In this document: in pieces, positions 52,731 through 61,136 of the stretch
Layout: each line of letters opens with the position of its first letter
Numbering within the stretch: position 1 is the first letter of the stretch
Notes under the pieces: generated by a model
What the model saw: only the letters and a program-made list of their open reading frames with translations
The model's database searches: none
What the model was told of the DNA's origin: nothing
DNA from: Rugamonas fusca
Lineage (GTDB): Bacteria > Pseudomonadota > Gammaproteobacteria > Burkholderiales > Burkholderiaceae_D
Assembly: GCF_014042365.1 (NCBI RefSeq)
Contig: NZ_JACEZS010000006.1
Coordinates: 162,851 to 226,850 of the forward strand
DNA: 64,000 nucleotides
Direction: 5' to 3'
Position numbers and translations under genes: made by a program

Positions 52731-53870
52731 ATGAAGAAAATCGGATTTTCCGGGACCCTGGACCCGATCACCAACGGCCACATGTGGGTGATCGGCGAAG
52801 CGCGTTCGCTGGCGGACGAGGTGGTGGTGTTCCTGTCCGAGAATCCGGCCAAGAAGCCCAAGTTCACCGCCGAGGAGCGCAAGAGCATCATCGCCCTGAG
52901 CTGCGCCGAGCAGGGCTGGGACAACGTGCAGGTGGTGATCGTCAAGGGCGACTACACGGCGCGCGCGGCCAAGAAGCACGGCGCCGACTGCCTGATCCGC
53001 GGCATCCGCACCACCGCCGATTTCGACTACGAAAACCTGATCCAGCAAACCAACGTCGACGTGCTGCAAGGCGCCAAGACCATCTTCGTGATGCCGCCGC
53101 GCGACCTCGGCTCCGTCAGTTCCAGTTTCGTCAAGGCGCTGGAAGGGCCGATAGGCTGGAACTGGATCATGAAAAAATTCGTGCCCGGTCCGGCCTACCA
53201 CGCCTGGGTGCTGAGCTGGTTGCGCAAGGAGTGGGAGGCGCTGTGGGACTACGCGCACGCGGACGCGCCGTCCATCGCGCACGCCGACCAGTGGTTCGTG
53301 CGCCTGACGGGCAGCACGGCCTACGGCGGTCCTGCGCGCCACTATCACAACCTGGACCACCTGGTGCATGGCCTGTGCGAGATCCGCGTGTGGGCCGCCA
53401 ACACCCAGCCCGACCCGCGCGATGTGGACATCATCAAGCAGGCGTTCTGGTTCCATGACGCCGAATATGGCGCCGTGCATGGCGACGTGTCGAACGAGGA
53501 AGCGAGCGTGCAGCTATGGCTGGGCAGCAGCCTGTGTCACGACATGGGCGACGCGGCCGAACTGATACGGGCCACCGACCACTTCCAGGAAGCGGCCATC
53601 GAGCATCGTCTGAAGGACATCATGCTCAGCGTGGACCTGGCCATCCTGGGGCAGGACGAGGAGGTGTACCAGAACTATGCGCGCGGCATCCGCCAGGAAT
53701 ACATCCACCTGACGGAGGCGAAATACCGCGAACAGCGCGGCGGCGCGCTGGCCCATCTGCGGCGCAAGGCGGAGCAGGGGCGCTTGTTCGGCAATGCGTA
53801 TTTCGCCGACCAGTACAATGAGCGGGCGATCGAGAATATGACGCGGGAATTGAGGCAACTTGGGGGCTGA
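52731..53870 (+). CDS. CoaD-like nucleotidyltransferase fused to an HD-family domain
   Basis: The 379-residue protein joins two folds. Residues 1-160 match phosphopantetheine adenylyltransferase: GTLDPITNGHMWVIGEA (TNGH nucleotide motif), CLIRGIRTTADFDYE and SVSSSFVKALEG, all key motifs kept. After a short joint, residues about 175-375 match the predicted metal-dependent HD-type hydrolase family COG4339: ARHYHNLDHLVHGLCEI, then FWFHDAEYGAVHGD and later acidic residues. There is no frameshift or stop between them. Together the two could make and degrade a nucleotide-linked product. Whether it serves as the cell's CoaD is unknown. Confidence 0.85.
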   Translation: MKKIGFSGTLDPITNGHMWVIGEARSLADEVVVFLSENPAKKPKFTAEERKSIIALSCAEQGWDNVQVVIVKGDYTARAAKKHGADCLIRGIRTTADFDYENLIQQTNVDVLQGAKTIFVMPPRDLGSVSSSFVKALEGPIGWNWIMKKFVPGPAYHAWVLSWLRKEWEALWDYAHADAPSIAHADQWFVRLTGSTAYGGPARHYHNLDHLVHGLCEIRVWAANTQPDPRDVDIIKQAFWFHDAEYGAVHGDVSNEEASVQLWLGSSLCHDMGDAAELIRATDHFQEAAIEHRLKDIMLSVDLAILGQDEEVYQNYARGIRQEYIHLTEAKYREQRGGALAHLRRKAEQGRLFGNAYFADQYNERAIENMTRELRQLGG

Positions 53871-53871
53871 G

Positions 53872-53985
53872 GTGGACTGCTGTGCCAAGCGCCGCCTGTA
53901 TAGCTATCGCCACTTCGACCAACTCGATAAACAGTATTTCCTCATCGATGGCAGCGACTCCCGGCTTGCAGCTTACGGCTTGTGA
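53872..53985 (+). other. Short ORF, possible gene remnant
   Basis: A GTG-started 37-codon frame directly after the fusion gene reads CCAKRRLYSYRHFDQLDKQY, then FLIDGSDSRLAAYGL, ending with TGA at 53983-53985. It overlaps the end of the exported-protein gene on the other strand. No ribosome site or family is seen; it looks like a scrap of a lost gene at the edge of the lower-GC patch. Confidence 0.25.
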
Positions 53986-54311
53986 TCGACCGGCTTGTAG
54001 GTCGTTCCATCGTAAACGTCGCTGGTCAGGCGACCATCTTGCTTTCGTACTCGCACGTTAAACAGACGTGGCCCGGTTTCAGGTGTGCCGCCGCAGTTTT
54101 GCGTGTGCCGTTCGCGCACAGTGATTTCGAAGTAGGACGACTTCTCAATCGCGACGATGGTTCCGCATTCATCTTTCACCGTCGTTAAGGCGAACTTGTG
54201 TATGGCTTCTGCGGCGAGCCTTGTTGCTTCATCAGCGGTTCTTACTTGTCCGGCAAATGCCACTGTCGACACAAAAAGAACAAGTGCAGGCAACCAGTGA
54301 AATGGCTTCAT
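53973..54311 (-). CDS. Small exported protein, possible immunity protein
   Basis: The 112-residue precursor has a clear signal peptide (MKPFHWLPALVLFVSTVAFA, cut before GQ) and a mature domain of about 92 residues with two Cys (DECGTI and NCGGTP) that could form a disulfide, and alternating strands (YFEITVRER, RLFNVRVRKQDG). I recognise no named family. Its ATG overlaps the stop of a GH73 muramidase-type gene (ATGA at 54308-54311). A periplasmic partner encoded directly behind a cell-wall hydrolase without signal peptide is the layout of type VI effector-immunity pairs; that role is inferred. Confidence 0.7.
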   Translation of the reverse strand: MKPFHWLPALVLFVSTVAFAGQVRTADEATRLAAEAIHKFALTTVKDECGTIVAIEKSSYFEITVRERHTQNCGGTPETGPRLFNVRVRKQDGRLTSDVYDGTTYKPVDHKP

Positions 54312-54835
54312 GGCATATTCAATTGCTTGTCGTTAAGCAGTGGCGCGATGTGCGAACGAATGATTGACTTTAACTTCTTTGCATACAACGGGTCGGTCGC
54401 ATAGCCATGCCTGGCAACGGTCTCGGCGAATTTTTCTGGATCGCTGCGAGAGGCCAAAGCGGTCGGATATTTCTTCTGTATCAGAGATGCGTAATCGGCG
54501 GCCGCCTCACCATAGCCCTTGTAGGCACGAAATTCATCGATTTCGCTGATTCGTTTTCCGGATAGCGTGACCTCATGTGTGGAAAATTTCGTCGACCGTC
54601 CTGATGCGGATTTGCCCTTTATCCCAAAGTAAGCGTTGCCCTTGACCGTTCTGCCCCAATTGCTTTCAAGCGCGGACTGCGCAAGTACGACTTCGGCTGG
54701 GATGCCAGTACGAGCAGCGACAATTTTCGCGTCGTAGACGTGTAGCGCTACAAAGTGGGCGACGTAAGCTGGCTGTCGCTTGGGGTAGCGGGTATGCGTG
54801 TGCGTTTGAGCAAGCGTGTGTCCGTGCCTTGACAT
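54308..54835 (-). CDS. GH73-family glucosaminidase, possible secreted effector
   Basis: The 175-residue protein is a glucosaminidase of the FlgJ/LytB GH73 type, which cuts peptidoglycan glycan strands. The catalytic Glu57 lies in VVLAQSALESNWGRTVKGNA, followed by YFGIKG and later YADYASLIQKKYP-like (EAAADYASLIQKKY) motifs. Residues 1-22 are His/Thr/Lys-rich and no signal peptide is present. A GGAG site precedes ATG 54835. It overlaps a signal-peptide-bearing small gene. It is not beside flagellar genes, so FlgJ is unlikely; phage endolysin or a type VI effector are the alternatives. Confidence 0.78.
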   Translation of the reverse strand: MSRHGHTLAQTHTHTRYPKRQPAYVAHFVALHVYDAKIVAARTGIPAEVVLAQSALESNWGRTVKGNAYFGIKGKSASGRSTKFSTHEVTLSGKRISEIDEFRAYKGYGEAAADYASLIQKKYPTALASRSDPEKFAETVARHGYATDPLYAKKLKSIIRSHIAPLLNDKQLNMP

Positions 54836-55062
54836 GATTGATCTCCATTCCAGTTTTGCTGGCCTGGATCAGCATCGCATCGACGCGAATTGCTGACGTT
54901 GACGGGGCACAGAAGGAATGACATGACGCGGGGGGCGGCGTAACCGGATGGCTGAGGTGAGCAGGACCTGGCAGGCGCGTGCGTTACAAAGCACGTATTT
55001 TTACGCCCCCGAAGTCATGTACAGTGGCTTAATTATTGATTGAGCAATAAATGGGGAAAATC

Positions 55063-55476
55063 ATGGATACCTCTATCACGACCGAAGTGATTATCACCGC
55101 CCCCGTCGCCACGGTCTGGGACGCATTCACCACGCCTGCCGACATCAAGCGGTGGAGCGCGCTGTCCGACGAGTCACAGGCGACAGAATGCACTGTCAAT
55201 TTGCGCGAGGGAGGGAAATTTCATCTGCGCATGAAGTCTCAGGGGGAGGACCCCGGTTCAAATTTCGAAGGAACAATTACAAAGCTGGTTCCTCACAGTC
55301 TGCTGGAGCTCTCGCTTGGTGACCGCACGGCTTCCGTGCAGTTCGAGAGGTTGGGGGAGAATGTGGGCGTCACTGTCGTGTTTAATGCCGAGTCGGAAGA
55401 CTCCATCGCAGATGAGCAACAACTGTCGCTCATGATATTGCAGAACTTCGCGCGTTACGTTCAACACGACAATTAA
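55063..55476 (+). CDS. SRPBCC/AHSA1-domain protein
   Basis: The protein (137 residues from ATG 55063; an ATG at 55051 adds four) is a START-like hydrophobic-ligand-binding fold of the AHSA1 group: TEVIITAPVATVWDAFTTPA at the N-terminus, then LREGGKFHLRM and ITKLVPHSLLELS strands, then a long C-terminal helix. It probably binds a small hydrophobic ligand. Base composition is noticeably lower in G+C than neighbours, like the GH73 pair. A 215-base gap with no gene precedes it (54836-55050). Confidence 0.82.
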   Translation: MDTSITTEVIITAPVATVWDAFTTPADIKRWSALSDESQATECTVNLREGGKFHLRMKSQGEDPGSNFEGTITKLVPHSLLELSLGDRTASVQFERLGENVGVTVVFNAESEDSIADEQQLSLMILQNFARYVQHDN

Positions 55477-55549
55477 GCTGCCGGCCCGTTTCGCCTGTTA
55501 TCAGTCACGTTGCCCGCCGCGGCGAATCGCGCGGGCCATATGGCGGTGC

Positions 55550-56314
55550 TCAGAAGCGGTTCCAGTTGTTATGCCGATGCTCGGCCGCCTCCTTGAGCAG
55601 GTGGGCGGCGCGTAGTTCGTCCCTGGCGCTGAGCGCATCGCCCGTTTGTACCGCCATCGCCAGTTCCTGAATGGCGGGCGGGTATTCATGTTCAGCCGCT
55701 TCCTCCAGTAACTGGCGGGCGTGCGCTTCATTCCGCTCCACGCCACGGCCCTCGCGGTACGCGTTCGACAGCAGGAACATGGCGTGCGCGTTCCCCAGGT
55801 CGCTGGACACGCTCAGCCACCGGGCGCCTTGCGCCTGATCCGCGCCGACCCCTTCGCCGTTATTGAACAGCATCCCGAGCATCAGCGCCGCCCGGGCGTG
55901 CTTTTGCTGTGCCGCTTGCCGATACCATGGAATCGCCTGATCCGGCGCGGCCGCGATGCCGGGCGCGCCGTTGCGCAGCATCTGCGCCAATTGGAACGCC
56001 GCTTCCGTATCGCCCGCGCGGGCGGCCTGCATGAACAGGCGCTGCGCTTCGGCGCGCTGGTCCGGGCGCGCCAGGTACAGCAGCCCCAGTTCGCGCTGGG
56101 CCACGGGCACCTGCCGTTGCGCCCAATCGCGCAAGCGGCTTTCGGCCACCACGTCGCCTTGCTGGGCGGCGCGCATGGACATGCTCTCGATCTGCGCCGC
56201 TGCCGGCACGGGTTTGCTCAGCTGGCACGCCGACAGCGCCAGCGTCAGCGCCAGCGTGGACAGGGACAGGTAAGCGGCGCGGCCGCCGTTTGCCTTGCGG
56301 GTGTGGTGGTTCAT
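55550..56314 (-). CDS. Sel1-repeat lipoprotein
   Basis: The 254-residue protein has a signal ending in a lipobox (LALSAC, Cys30) and then about five Sel1-like/TPR helical repeats (for example AEAQRLFMQAARAGDTEAAF, AIPWYRQAAQQKHARAALML). Such repeats bind proteins; it probably scaffolds at the outer or inner membrane. It reads in the same direction as the 5'-nucleotidase gene upstream, but a hairpin (56348-56376) separates them. Confidence 0.85.
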   Translation of the reverse strand: MNHHTRKANGGRAAYLSLSTLALTLALSACQLSKPVPAAAQIESMSMRAAQQGDVVAESRLRDWAQRQVPVAQRELGLLYLARPDQRAEAQRLFMQAARAGDTEAAFQLAQMLRNGAPGIAAAPDQAIPWYRQAAQQKHARAALMLGMLFNNGEGVGADQAQGARWLSVSSDLGNAHAMFLLSNAYREGRGVERNEAHARQLLEEAAEHEYPPAIQELAMAVQTGDALSARDELRAAHLLKEAAEHRHNNWNRF

Positions 56315-56347
56315 GGCTGGTTCAGTATTCGTCGTTGAACGAAGAGC

Positions 56348-56376
56348 CAGACCGCTCGCGCGGGCGCGAGGGTCTG
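56348..56376 (-). terminator. Terminator hairpin after the 5'-nucleotidase gene
   Basis: CAGACC-(G)-CTCGCGC (56348-56361) pairs with GCGCGAG-GGTCTG (56364-56376) around a GG loop with one bulge. It lies 24 bases beyond the nucleotidase stop. Confidence 0.5.
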
Positions 56377-56399
56377 ACTCTGGTCGATGCGCGGGTTGC

Positions 56400-58529
56400 T
56401 TACTTGCTCAAGTCCACCGCATACTTGGCGAAGCCGTTCGCATCCTGCGCGCCTTCCGCCACGATGTTCTTGATGCCGCTGCTTTGCGCCAGCGCCAGGT
56501 GGCCCGGCGCCGAACGCAGGATCACCGGACCGGCCGTCGTCACCTTCACAAAACTCCAGCTGCGCGCACTGCCGTTGTTGGCCAGCGTGACCTTGCCGCC
56601 AGCCTGGCCTTGCGCGATCAGGTAGTTGCTGACCACGGCCTGGTTCGCGTCCGGCGACTTGATGATGGTCTTGCTGCCGTCGATGCCGGGCACGTTGCCG
56701 CCGCCGCCGGCGCGGTAGTCGTTGGTGGCGACGATGAAGTCATCGGTGTCGGCCACCGCCTTGCCCATGTACGTCAGGTTGGCGATGCGGCTGCCCACCG
56801 GCTTGGTCACGTCGATCTGGTAGGTGAGGGCGTTGTTCTCGGCGTAGAACACGTCGTAGTTGTAGATGGTGCCGTAGCTCGGTACCAGGTCCTGTTCCGT
56901 GGTCTTGGCGGGATCGATCTGGCCAAACTGCCTGGCGGCCGTCTCCAGCCATGCCTTCAGGTCGGAACCCTTGATCTTCACGGCCTGCAGGTTGTTATTG
57001 CTGTACAGGTAAAGGTCGCCCGGATTGCGCACTTGCAGGCCCACCGGCGCGGCCGCGCTGGCGCCCGGCGCCACGTCGGTGAAGTCGGAGGCGCCGTTGC
57101 GGCCCGCCTTGAACGGCGCGCTGCACGAGATCACGGGGATGTTCTTGTAGCTGGCGATGGTGGCGTCGGTGCTGGCGGCGATGAATTTTTTCACGTAGTC
57201 GATCTGCGCCTGGTTCACCAGCTGGATCGCGCTCACGTCGCCGGCCAGTGCGAAGTAGGCCGACATTTCGAAGTCGGTCGCCACGCCCAGCGGCTGCTTG
57301 GCGTAGGCGATGGTGGCCGCGTGTTCGGCCGCCACCAGCGGCGCGATGGCCGGATCGGCTTTCACCACGGTGCTGCCATCGGTGTACTTGAAGCCGCGCG
57401 ATTCGACCGTCGTCTTGGTGGGCTGCACCACCCATTTGCCACCCTGGCGGGCCAGCGTCATCTTGATGATGCCCAGGCGACGGCCCCAGCTCTGCGCCAT
57501 CACGGTTGGCACGCCGTTCACGAAGCCGTTGATGGCATCGACGTTGGCGCTGGCGGGAATGGCGGCGAACGAGGCGTCCAGCGCCGGCGCGCCCGTCTCT
57601 TTACCCTTGGGGAAAACCAGGTGCGAGTGGCCGATCATCAGCGCGTCGATGCCGGTGGTGCTCAGGTGGTAGCTGCCGTTTTCCATTTTCGGGCTGTAGG
57701 GGCTGGTGTCGAGGCCACCGTGCGACAGGGCCACCACCAGGTCGGCGCCCTTGTTGCGCAGTTCCGGCAGGTACTGCTTGGCCGCTTCCTGCACGCCCGT
57801 CACGGCCACTTTGCCGGCCAGGTTCTTCTGGTCCCATTCCAGGATTTGCGGTGGCACGAAGCTCATGATGCCGATGTTCAGCTTGACGGTCAGCTTGCTG
57901 CCGTCCGGCGCCACGGCTGCGAAGTCGCGCGGCAGCAGGGCATACGGCGGCAGGATGGGCTTCTGGCTGGTCACGCCCGTCACGTTGGTCAGCACCAGCG
58001 GGAAGGTGGGCGCGCCGCAGTTGCCGGCCGGCTTGCTCACGCCGGGGATGCCGAAGTCGGTGTTGGTGATCTGGCTCAGGAACGGCAGGCCGTAGTTGAA
58101 TTCGTGGTTGCCCATGCCGCCGCCGTCGTACTTGAGGGCGTTCATGGCCTTGTGGATGGCCAGCGTGTCGGAGCAGGCCACGGGCTTGGCCACGGCCTGC
58201 AGGTCGGCCAGCAGCGTGCCTTGAATGACGTCGCCATCGTCGAGCAGCACGTTGTTGGGGTTTTCCGCGCGCGCGGCCTGCACCAGGGTGGAGGTGCGCT
58301 CCAGGCCCAGGCTGGTGTCGTCGGCCAGCGCGTAGTAGTTGTAGCTCATCACGTTCGAGTGCAGGTCGGTTGTCTCCAGCAGCGCCAGGGTGACGGTGGT
58401 GCCGTCCGGGATCGCCGGGACGGTGGGGCCGACGGGGGAGGTGGCGCTGTTGTCCGGCGTCGAGGAGCCGCCGCATGCCACCAAACCGGCTGCGGTCAGG
58501 GCAGCCAACAGGACCAGATTCGTTTTCAT
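56400..58529 (-). CDS. Bifunctional metallophosphatase/5'-nucleotidase lipoprotein (CpdB-like)
   Basis: The 709-residue protein has a lipobox (AAGLVACGG, Cys19) and the two-domain 5'-nucleotidase architecture: an N-terminal calcineurin-like metallophosphatase (LLETTDLHSNVMSYNYY, LLDDGDVIQGT, MGNHEFNYG near 140, VALSHGGLD, MIGHSHLVFP) and a C-terminal substrate-binding domain with NDYRAGGGGNVPG. It matches 2',3'-cyclic-nucleotide 2'-phosphodiesterase/3'-nucleotidase, releasing phosphate from extracytoplasmic nucleotides. A Pho box (58573-58592) upstream fits phosphate-starvation control. Confidence 0.93.
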   Translation of the reverse strand: MKTNLVLLAALTAAGLVACGGSSTPDNSATSPVGPTVPAIPDGTTVTLALLETTDLHSNVMSYNYYALADDTSLGLERTSTLVQAARAENPNNVLLDDGDVIQGTLLADLQAVAKPVACSDTLAIHKAMNALKYDGGGMGNHEFNYGLPFLSQITNTDFGIPGVSKPAGNCGAPTFPLVLTNVTGVTSQKPILPPYALLPRDFAAVAPDGSKLTVKLNIGIMSFVPPQILEWDQKNLAGKVAVTGVQEAAKQYLPELRNKGADLVVALSHGGLDTSPYSPKMENGSYHLSTTGIDALMIGHSHLVFPKGKETGAPALDASFAAIPASANVDAINGFVNGVPTVMAQSWGRRLGIIKMTLARQGGKWVVQPTKTTVESRGFKYTDGSTVVKADPAIAPLVAAEHAATIAYAKQPLGVATDFEMSAYFALAGDVSAIQLVNQAQIDYVKKFIAASTDATIASYKNIPVISCSAPFKAGRNGASDFTDVAPGASAAAPVGLQVRNPGDLYLYSNNNLQAVKIKGSDLKAWLETAARQFGQIDPAKTTEQDLVPSYGTIYNYDVFYAENNALTYQIDVTKPVGSRIANLTYMGKAVADTDDFIVATNDYRAGGGGNVPGIDGSKTIIKSPDANQAVVSNYLIAQGQAGGKVTLANNGSARSWSFVKVTTAGPVILRSAPGHLALAQSSGIKNIVAEGAQDANGFAKYAVDLSK

Positions 58530-58572
58530 CGTTACCTCGCAGGGATAGAAAGCTGGCGACTTTAACTAGCCG

Positions 58573-58592
58573 AAATGACAAGGTGATGACAG
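58573..58592 (-). promoter_or_regulatory. Pho box upstream of the 5'-nucleotidase gene
   Basis: On the minus strand CTGTCATCACCTTGTCATTT is a tandem PhoB site (7-base CTGTCAT and TTGTCAT, 11-base period). A -10-like TAGTTA lies at 58563-58568. The site is 44-63 bases upstream of the nucleotidase start. Confidence 0.7.
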
Positions 58593-58803
58593 TGGCAAAA
58601 CTCACTTGCAAGACACAATCCGGCGCGCCGGGCTGTGGCTCGCGGGGCCTGCTCGTTGGCGCGATTTAACAATGCTCCTGTCATGTTCGATCAATACCGG
58701 CGCCCGTACCTTGCTTAGTCTGGTCGCTGCGTTCCGGGGCCAGCCCGCCGGCGCGCATGGCAGCGCGCCTTTCCTATAACAAGCCAATAATGGAGACAAA
58801 GGC

Positions 58804-59673
58804 ATGAAATTATCGAAGCGATGGGCTGCCCTGGGCAGCGCGCTGGCGCTGACGGCGGCGCTGCCGGCGATGGCCGGCAACACGGGCGTCGCGTTTGTGC
58901 ACGGCACCGGACACCAGACCGACGCCGCCACCAACTACTGGACCTGGGACATGATCAACTCGGTGCGCCAGGGGCTGCCCAACCCCAACCTGTACGTCGT
59001 GATCAACTGCGATTTCGACCAGTACATGTGGACGGCGCCCGCCGTGGGCTGCCTGGCCGACCAGCTGTATCCCTTCATCGTCAACAACAACATCACCGAC
59101 CTGGTGGTGGAGACGCACTCGAACGGCGGCAACGTGCTGCGCTGGATGATGTCCAACCCCACGCAGGACAGCCGCTACCCCACCATCATCAACGCCATCC
59201 GCTGGGCCAACGCGCTGGCGCCCTCGTCGCTGGGCACGCCGCTGGCCGATGCGGCCATCAGCGGCAACATCTTTGAGAACGCCGTCGGCTGGCTGCTGGG
59301 CTACCAGACGGACGCCGTGCGCCAGCAGCAGACCAGCTGGATGGCCAGCTACAACGCGGCCTGGCTGTATGGCACGCCGGGCCGGCCGGCCCTGCCCAAG
59401 GGCTTCTACAACGTGGTGGGCACGGACGTGCACAGCAACCCGTTCGCCAGCGACAGCTACTGCGGCGGCTACACGCTGAACCTGGGGCTGGAGATCACCC
59501 AGGCCTGGCTCGACAGCTGCTCCGATGGCTTCCTCAACTGCACCAGCCAGCAGGGGGCCGGCAGCCACTGGTTCTCCGACAAGGACCGCACCGATGGCGC
59601 CGAGACGCTGTCGCACAACCAGAGCCGGCGCCAGTGCTTCGGCCTGGACGTCATCCTGCGCAACGACCTGTGA
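58804..59673 (+). CDS. Secreted alpha/beta hydrolase, unknown substrate
   Basis: The 289-residue protein has a signal peptide (MKLSKRWAALGSALALTAAL, cut near PAMA) and a hydrolase-like fold: oxyanion-type VAFVHGTGHQT and a nucleophile turn THSNGGNVL (Ser near 105) that keeps the GxSxG pattern loosely. Several Cys suggest disulfides (YCGGYT, SCSDGFLNC). It resembles esterase/lipase-like hydrolases but no named family. It is followed 19 bases later by a DUF4785 gene and likely shares its message. Confidence 0.7.
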   Translation: MKLSKRWAALGSALALTAALPAMAGNTGVAFVHGTGHQTDAATNYWTWDMINSVRQGLPNPNLYVVINCDFDQYMWTAPAVGCLADQLYPFIVNNNITDLVVETHSNGGNVLRWMMSNPTQDSRYPTIINAIRWANALAPSSLGTPLADAAISGNIFENAVGWLLGYQTDAVRQQQTSWMASYNAAWLYGTPGRPALPKGFYNVVGTDVHSNPFASDSYCGGYTLNLGLEITQAWLDSCSDGFLNCTSQQGAGSHWFSDKDRTDGAETLSHNQSRRQCFGLDVILRNDL

Positions 59674-59692
59674 ACGCCGAGGAAACCACCAT

Positions 59693-61084
59693 ATGAACCG
59701 CACCAAGAAACTGAAAACCATCCTGCTGAACCTGTCGGCCCTGGCCGCCGTGGCCGCCGCCAGTGGCAGCGCCGGCGCCGCGCCGCGCGAACTGCTGCCC
59801 GAACAGGCGGGCGATTTGTCGCCAGCGGCCGTGCTGGCGCCCACCACCGCCGCCGCCGCGCCCTCGCTGGCCGGCGCGCCCCAGCCATCGCATGAGGCGG
59901 TGGCCTTGAGCTGGGCCTCCACCGACGCCGTGGCGCCGCTGCCCGCGCCGCACCTGGCGCAAAGCCGCCAGTCCTACGTCAGCGTGACGGGCGCCCAACT
60001 GGCGGCCGGCGTGCCGCTGCATACCACCTCGCCGCGCGCGCTGGTGCGGGTGCAGGCGCTGGACGCGGCCAGCCCGCGCGAAGCGCTGGCCATCCATCCG
60101 CTGTCGATGACGCTGACCGACAGCGCCGGCAAGCGCTACGAAGCGGGCGCCGGCATGGAGCAACTGGTGACGGACGATAAGCTGATCAAGGCCGAGCTGC
60201 CGTTCGCGCCCGGCACCTCCGCATTCCGGCTGCACCCATCGCTGGGCAAGGGCACGTTCAAGCTGAGCGCGGACGGCGTGTCGGGCCAGCAGCGCTACCT
60301 GGTCAACGTGGTCGAACCGGACAGCCCCTACACGCTGACCATGCAGGCCGGCGCCACGCACTACCTGCACGGCCAGACCTTGACGCTGCAGGCCGATTTG
60401 CGCGAAGGCGACGCCAACGCGCCCACCCGTCATCCCGTGAGCAAGCTGACGGGCGTGGTGGTGTCGCCGGCCGGACGCCAGTTCCCCGTCACCTTCCAGC
60501 CCGGCGCGGGCGGGCGCCTGCGCGCCACCCTGGCGCTGGACGCCAACGAAGCGCCCGCGCCCGGCCTGTGGGAAGTGCGCGCCGAAGCGCAGGCGACGGT
60601 CCAGGGGCAGGCCGTGCAACGCTCGCTGCGGCTGGCGTTCCCGGTGGCCATGCCGGTGGCGAAGCTGGACCGCAATGTGACGCTGGTGGACGGCGCTGGC
60701 GGCGTGCGCCTGGACGTGGGCGTGCAGACGGCGGCGGCTGGACGCTATGAAGTGCGCGGCCTGCTGTACGGGACCGTCAACGGCGCGCTGGCGCCGCTCG
60801 GTGTGGCCGATGCGGCGCAGTGGCTGGAAGCGGGCGGCGGCAACATCGCGCTGACGTTCGCACCGGAGTTGATCGCCGGCGCCAGCGGCCCGTTCGAGCT
60901 GCGTGACCTGTTCCTGCTGGACCAGGGGCGCATGGGCGTGTTGCAGCACCAGCAGCGTGCGCTGGTGCTCAGCGAGGATGAGGTGGTGCGGGCCGGCGGC
61001 CGCGCCGCGCGCGCGGGCACGCTGGCGCAGGCGGCGCCACGCGTGAAGCGCGCGCCGGACGCGCAGACGGGCGCCAGCCGCTAA
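59693..61084 (+). CDS. DUF4785-domain exported protein
   Basis: The 463-residue protein has a signal peptide (TILLNLSALAAVAAASGSAGA) and mostly beta-sandwich content, typical of DUF4785, which resembles bacterial immunoglobulin-like modules. Regions such as YTLTMQAGATHYLHGQTLTL and RYEVRGLLYGTVNGALAPLG support extracytoplasmic domains. I recognise the family but know no function. Gap to the hydrolase gene is 19 bases, so they may be partners. I start at ATG 59693, with a GAGGA site upstream. Confidence 0.72.
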   Translation: MNRTKKLKTILLNLSALAAVAAASGSAGAAPRELLPEQAGDLSPAAVLAPTTAAAAPSLAGAPQPSHEAVALSWASTDAVAPLPAPHLAQSRQSYVSVTGAQLAAGVPLHTTSPRALVRVQALDAASPREALAIHPLSMTLTDSAGKRYEAGAGMEQLVTDDKLIKAELPFAPGTSAFRLHPSLGKGTFKLSADGVSGQQRYLVNVVEPDSPYTLTMQAGATHYLHGQTLTLQADLREGDANAPTRHPVSKLTGVVVSPAGRQFPVTFQPGAGGRLRATLALDANEAPAPGLWEVRAEAQATVQGQAVQRSLRLAFPVAMPVAKLDRNVTLVDGAGGVRLDVGVQTAAAGRYEVRGLLYGTVNGALAPLGVADAAQWLEAGGGNIALTFAPELIAGASGPFELRDLFLLDQGRMGVLQHQQRALVLSEDEVVRAGGRAARAGTLAQAAPRVKRAPDAQTGASR

Positions 61085-61098
61085 CGGCGCACGTGGTT

Positions 61099-61134
61099 GT
61101 GTTACGTCCCCGATTTCAATTGGGGACGTGACAC
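61099..61134. repeat. Intergenic hairpin with GGGGACG arms
   Basis: GTGTTACGTCCCC (61099-61111) and GGGGACGTGACAC (61122-61134) pair at 12 of 13 positions around a 10-base loop, between the convergent DUF4785 and DUF3443 genes. It shares the CGTCCCC/GGGGACG core with hairpins at 14459 and 63494. Confidence 0.7.
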
Positions 61135-61136
61135 AC

